A stretch of DNA of 16,947 nt from RGIG3009 sp045541495 (GTDB taxonomy: Bacteria; Bacillota; Clostridia; Oscillospirales; Acutalibacteraceae): NCBI GenBank assembly GCA_045541495.1, contig JAZQJE010000057.1, positions 1-16,947 on the forward strand, in the 5' to 3' direction. Below are positions 14,887 to 16,947 of the stretch, in pieces. How positions within the stretch are numbered: position 1 is the first letter of the stretch; every line of letters begins with the position of its first letter. The translations under genes were made by a program, and so were the position numbers. A model generated the notes under the pieces. The model did no database searches and was not told where the DNA came from. It worked only from the letters and a program-made list of their open reading frames with translations.

Positions 14887-14917
14887 AAAAAAACAGGGCG
14901 GAAATCCGCCCTGTTTT
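14887..14917 (-). terminator. Intrinsic terminator of the ferritin-like mini-gene
   Basis: 13-bp arms (14917-14905 and 14902-14890) with a tight loop, and a seven-U run (14893-14887) on the minus strand. The stem starts within the stop codon of the gene and separates it from the polA promoter. Confidence 0.85.
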
Positions 14918-15126
14918 CAAGTATCCCGCTCGTGCAACAATTGTAGTAACCGCGAGGCGTGTACACATTCATCCTCTGCCAATTCCGCGAACAACGACGC
15001 TGCCGCTTTATCTTCGGGCATTTCCCTAGCATACCCCTCAAAATCTCGTACCAATCCCATGGAGATTTCCCACGCGTGCATCAATCGATCCCGCGGCATA
15101 ATTCGCAAATTGTGTTTATGATCCAT
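14917..15126 (-). CDS. 69-residue helical mini-protein, ferritin/rubrerythrin-like
   Basis: A short, mostly helical protein with two amphipathic stretches: residues 13-34 (with Glu20, Glu30) and 42-65, the second holding an E-x-x-H motif (Glu53, His56) in ELAEDECVHASRLLQLL, as in helices of ferritin-like/rubrerythrin iron proteins. At 69 residues it is half of a four-helix bundle, so any di-iron site would need a dimer. The ATG at 15126 is favoured by AAAGGGGGA 8 nt upstream; an in-frame ATG at 15168 has no ribosome site. It is divergent from the sufCB operon and has a strong terminator. The family link is my reading of the pattern; a non-metal helical protein is possible. Confidence 0.6.
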   Translation of the reverse strand: MDHKHNLRIMPRDRLMHAWEISMGLVRDFEGYAREMPEDKAAASLFAELAEDECVHASRLLQLLHERDT

Positions 15127-15229
15127 ACAGATATTCCCCCTTTGGGAATTAGTATCCGCCGCCCGCAAGAAAATATGTGAGATGGTTTCGTGAAATTTGT
15201 CGTTTTGCTCTTTTATTTTTTAAAAAGTG

Positions 15230-15238
15230 TGCTATACT
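15230..15238 (+). promoter_or_regulatory. Extended -10 promoter of sufC-sufB
   Basis: TGC followed by TATACT (15233-15238), with an AT-rich upstream stretch but no good -35 at 16-18 nt. Transcription would begin near 15245, at the left edge of the palindrome listed next. Confidence 0.6.
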
Positions 15239-15244
15239 TTATGT

Positions 15245-15260
15245 TGACCGAATATGGTCA
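15245..15260. promoter_or_regulatory. TGACC/GGTCA palindrome at the sufC transcription start, candidate operator
   Basis: TGACC (15245-15249) and GGTCA (15256-15260) are separated by 6 nt, directly after the -10 and 1 nt before the sufC ribosome site GGAGG (15262-15266). The position fits a repressor site for Fe-S control; the half-sites recall Rrf2-type (IscR-like) operators but the spacing differs. Confidence 0.4.
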
Positions 15261-15271
15261 CGGAGGAAACC

Positions 15272-16012
15272 ATGCTTGAATTAAAAAACATCAGTTTCGG
15301 TGTGGACGGCGAAAACGGCCACAAAGACATTTTAAAACATATCAATCTCACGGTAAACGAGCGGTTTGTCGCCATCACCGGTCCCAACGGCGGCGGAAAA
15401 TCGTCCCTTGCCAAGATCATTGCGGGCATCTGGAAACCCACCGAGGGACAGATCTTGTTGGATGGCGAGGATATCACCCATATGAGCATTACCGAACGGG
15501 CGCAAAACGGCATCAGTTTTGCCTTTCAGCAGCCCGTGCGGTTTAAGGGGATCACCGTACACGACCTGTTGTCCTTGGCGGGCGGCAAAAGCATGTCGGT
15601 ATCCGAAGCCTGTTCCTATCTGTCGGAAGTGGGATTATGCGCCAAAGATTATATCAACCGCGAAGTAAACGCCAGCCTATCGGGCGGCGAATTAAAGCGG
15701 ATCGAGATCGCCACCGTTATGATACGGGGTACTCGCCTGTCGGTGTTCGACGAGCCGGAGGCGGGTATCGACCTGTGGAGTTTCAACAACCTCATTAAGG
15801 TGTTTGAAAACATGCATAAAAAAGAAGGCGGCTCCATTCTCATCATCTCTCATCAAGAGCGCATTCTCAATATCGCGGATAAGATCGTGGTGGTGGCAAA
15901 CGGCGAGATCGCCGATGTGGGAACACCCGCGGACATTCTCCCCTCGTTGTTATCAGCGGCGGGCACCTGCAGCGCCCTTACAGATAAATTGGCGGGAGGT
16001 GTCACGGTATGA
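15272..16012 (+). CDS. sufC: Fe-S cluster assembly ATPase SufC (SmsC)
   Basis: A 246-residue soluble ABC-type ATPase that powers the SufB scaffold during iron-sulfur cluster assembly. Intact motifs: Walker A GPNGGGKSS (37-45), Q-loop FQQP (85-88), signature LSGGE (136-140), Walker B FDEPEAGID (159-167) and H-loop ISHQ (192-195). The FDEPEAGIDLWS wording and ELKRIEI after the signature are SufC-like rather than transporter-like. The ATG at 15272 is chosen over an in-frame ATG at 15254 because GGAGG lies 5 nt before it. It overlaps sufB by 4 nt (ATGA), so the two proteins are made together. Confidence 0.95.
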   Translation: MLELKNISFGVDGENGHKDILKHINLTVNERFVAITGPNGGGKSSLAKIIAGIWKPTEGQILLDGEDITHMSITERAQNGISFAFQQPVRFKGITVHDLLSLAGGKSMSVSEACSYLSEVGLCAKDYINREVNASLSGGELKRIEIATVMIRGTRLSVFDEPEAGIDLWSFNNLIKVFENMHKKEGGSILIISHQERILNIADKIVVVANGEIADVGTPADILPSLLSAAGTCSALTDKLAGGVTV

Positions 16013-16926
16013 ACGCCATCGAAAAAACCTTATTAGCGGCGGTAGCCGATCTGCACGATGTACCCGAAGGGGCCTATAACATCCGTCAAAACGGCGCTTC
16101 CGCGGGTCGTCACTCCACCGCCAACATCGAAATTGTCAGTAAAGAGGACAAGCCCGGTATTGATATTCACATCAGAGCAGGCACCAAAAACGAAAGCGTA
16201 CACATTCCCGTTATCCTCAGTGAAACGGGGCTTACGGATCTGGTATATAACGACTTTTTCATCGAGGACGATTGTGACGTCACCATCGTGGCAGGTTGCG
16301 GCATTCACAACAGCGGCGACGATCGCACCGAACACAGCGGTATTCACGCCTTTTATGTGGGCAAAAACGCTCATGTAAAATACGTGGAAAAGCACTACGG
16401 CGAAGGCGACGGCAACGGCGAAAACGTTATGAATCCCACCACCATTGTAGAACTGGCGGAAGGTGCCGTTATGGAACTGGAAACCACCCAAATCAAAGGC
16501 GTGGATTCCACCCGTCGCGTTACCAAAGCCACCGTGGCGGATAAAGCGTCTCTCATCATTCGGGAGAAACTCATGACTCACGGCAACCAGTTTGCCGAAA
16601 CAGACTTTACCGTTGACCTCAACGGCGAAGATTCTTCTGCCAACGTGATTTCCCGCGCTGTGGCCAAAGACAATTCCAAGCAAGATTTCCTATCCCGTAT
16701 CAACGGCAACAACCGTTGTAACGGGCACACGGAATGTGATGCCATCATCATGGACAACGCCCACGTGCGCGCCGTTCCCGAAATCACCGCCAATCACTTG
16801 GATGCCAGTTTGATCCACGAAGCCGCCATCGGTAAGATTGCCGGCGAACAACTCATCAAACTCATGACATTGGGCCTTACCGAACAAGAAGCGGAAGAAC
16901 AGATCGTCAACGGATTCTTAAAATAA
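16009..16926 (+). CDS. sufB: Short SufB/SufD-family Fe-S scaffold (SmsB type)
   Basis: A 305-residue scaffold of the SufBD family, much shorter than the roughly 470-residue SufB of the full SUF system and matching the single scaffold of two-gene sufCB (SMS) systems in archaea and anaerobic Clostridia. The beta-helix core is followed by the conserved end: HTECDAIIMDN with Cys243, then IHEAAIGKI with Glu271, corresponding to the catalytic Cys and Glu of SufB, and the helical tail LTEQEAEEQIVNGF. A strong GGGAGGTG ribosome site lies within the sufC end. No SufS, SufU or SufD is in the window up to its end; the cysteine desulfurase must be encoded elsewhere or be unnecessary if sulfide is used directly. 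Confidence 0.92.
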   Translation: MNAIEKTLLAAVADLHDVPEGAYNIRQNGASAGRHSTANIEIVSKEDKPGIDIHIRAGTKNESVHIPVILSETGLTDLVYNDFFIEDDCDVTIVAGCGIHNSGDDRTEHSGIHAFYVGKNAHVKYVEKHYGEGDGNGENVMNPTTIVELAEGAVMELETTQIKGVDSTRRVTKATVADKASLIIREKLMTHGNQFAETDFTVDLNGEDSSANVISRAVAKDNSKQDFLSRINGNNRCNGHTECDAIIMDNAHVRAVPEITANHLDASLIHEAAIGKIAGEQLIKLMTLGLTEQEAEEQIVNGFLK

Positions 16927-16947
16927 GAAAAAGGCCGCCGTTCTCAC

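Noticed and set aside
16033..16683. 216-codon minus-strand open frame
   Set aside because: Antisense to sufB; Val/Gly/Phe-rich composition typical of a shadow.
1..16947. CRISPR arrays, transposases, phage or toxin-antitoxin modules
   Set aside because: No regularly spaced repeats and no gene product with such motifs was found on either strand.

Overview
The window looks like a chromosomal segment from a low-to-mid GC Gram-positive anaerobe of the Clostridia, plausibly an Oscillospirales/Ruminococcaceae-type genome. This is inferred from consensus sigma-A promoters (TTGNNN-N17-TATAAT), strong AGGAGG-type ribosome sites, a DUF6062-type protein, a class II aldolase, a two-gene sufC-sufB operon with a short SufB, and a CopA with a C-terminal metal-binding domain. 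No phage, transposase, CRISPR or defence system is visible.

Layout. Positions 1-540 (minus) hold the first 180 codons of class II fructose-bisphosphate aldolase. It is divergent from a DUF6062-like Cys/His-rich protein (679-1371, +). A short intergenic region follows with four DnaA-box-like sequences, then a small membrane protein (1616-1885, +). This protein converges on a minus-strand pair: an ABC-transporter ATPase (2662-3333) translationally coupled to a degenerate LytR-CpsA-Psr-like protein (1910-2665). Back-to-back promoters separate that pair from tRNA-Ser(CGA) (3449-3536). After the tRNA comes an AT-rich patch (about 3580-4440) with a small inverted-repeat element, a decayed four-helix-bundle (S23-type) gene and a small three-helix membrane protein. 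Next are an MFS transporter (4572-5804) and an SPFH/Band 7 membrane protein (6058-7017), each with its own promoter.

From 7097 to 14812 everything is on the minus strand. A regulator-like HTH/membrane gene is split by a 31-nt palindromic insertion (7097-7715). Upstream of it lies a polA-pepD-ispF-copA operon, read 14812 to 7858, with junctions of 4 to 8 nt. It combines DNA polymerase I, a Xaa-His dipeptidase, an isoprenoid-synthesis enzyme and a copper-exporting ATPase behind one strong promoter and one strong terminator. The window closes with a 69-residue ferritin-like mini-protein (14917-15126, minus) and the sufC-sufB operon (15272-16926, +), a minimal Fe-S cluster scaffold of the SMS type.

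Most of the window is housekeeping. The parts that reward a second look are the frame-shifting palindromic insertion in the HTH gene, the DnaA-box cluster, the tandem CxxC/CxxH architecture of the DUF6062-like protein, the ABC ATPase paired with an LCP-like protein instead of a permease, and the candidate operator at the sufC transcription start.
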